Positions 14,011 to 14,027 of a stretch of 14,027 bases of DNA are shown here, piece after piece. The stretch is from Bacteroidales bacterium UBA4814. Its GTDB lineage: Bacteria; Bacteroidota; Bacteroidia; Bacteroidales; UBA7960. A program made the translations under genes and the position numbers. The stretch is from the NCBI GenBank assembly GCA_002402465.1, contig DHFW01000034.1:1-14027 (forward strand), in the 5' to 3' direction. Numbering within the stretch: position 1 is the first letter of the stretch; every line of letters starts with the position of its first letter. The notes beneath the pieces were generated by a model. It ran no database searches, was not told where the DNA came from, and saw nothing but the letters and a program-made list of their open reading frames with translations.

Positions 14011-14027
14011 TCCGACTAAATTCTGAT
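14011..14027 (+). mobile_element. Probable end of a second insertion sequence, cut by the right edge
   Basis: TCCGACTAAATTCTGAT matches the terminus at 138-121 (minus strand) except for one A fewer. Orientation implies that the element body extends rightward out of the window. No other part of it is visible. Confidence 0.45.

Overview
The window looks like chromosomal DNA from a Bacteroidota organism, probably Bacteroidales/Marinilabiliales-like; the exact lineage cannot be fixed by eye. The evidence is a secreted protease with a type IX secretion (T9SS) C-terminal sorting domain and a BACON-like domain, the DUF4292 and DUF4837 lipoprotein families, the gene order dut / TPR lipoprotein / DUF4292 / EnvC-like / TatA / MltD-like / DUF4837, a lack of obvious Shine-Dalgarno sites, and two TAnnTTTG-type -7 boxes.

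Layout. Positions 1-140 hold the 5' end of an insertion sequence whose transposase runs leftward out of the window. Positions 375-2479 are a complete IS1634-type insertion sequence with 15-bp perfect terminal inverted repeats and an intact DDE transposase. A minus-strand gene (2749-5106) encodes a 785-residue secreted M6-family metalloprotease. A 181-bp divergent spacer separates it from a plus-strand block: dut (5288-5722), a TPR lipoprotein (5821-7575), a DUF4292 lipoprotein (7568-8380), an EnvC-like M23 protein (8389-9651), tatA (9723-9911), an MltD-like lytic transglycosylase with two LysM domains (10090-11577) and a DUF4837 lipoprotein (11664-12680). From 12681 to the end (about 1.35 kb) I see no credible gene. 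That stretch is packed with palindromes, includes four REP-like hairpins and an 11-bp tandem repeat, and ends at 14011-14027 in a sequence matching the end of the left-edge insertion sequence, in inverted orientation.

How the genes fit together. The plus-strand block pairs one nucleotide-pool enzyme (dUTPase) with cell-envelope functions: a probable amidase activator (EnvC-like, with a zinc-ligand His replaced by Asn), a peptidoglycan lytic transglycosylase, a Tat translocon subunit and three lipoproteins, two of them in families of unknown function. The overlap or very short spacing of TPR, DUF4292 and envC suggests co-transcription. The best leads are the envelope module with its two uncharacterised lipoprotein families, the palindrome-dense intergenic region, and the matched IS ends at both edges, the left one able to fold against the start of its own transposase gene.
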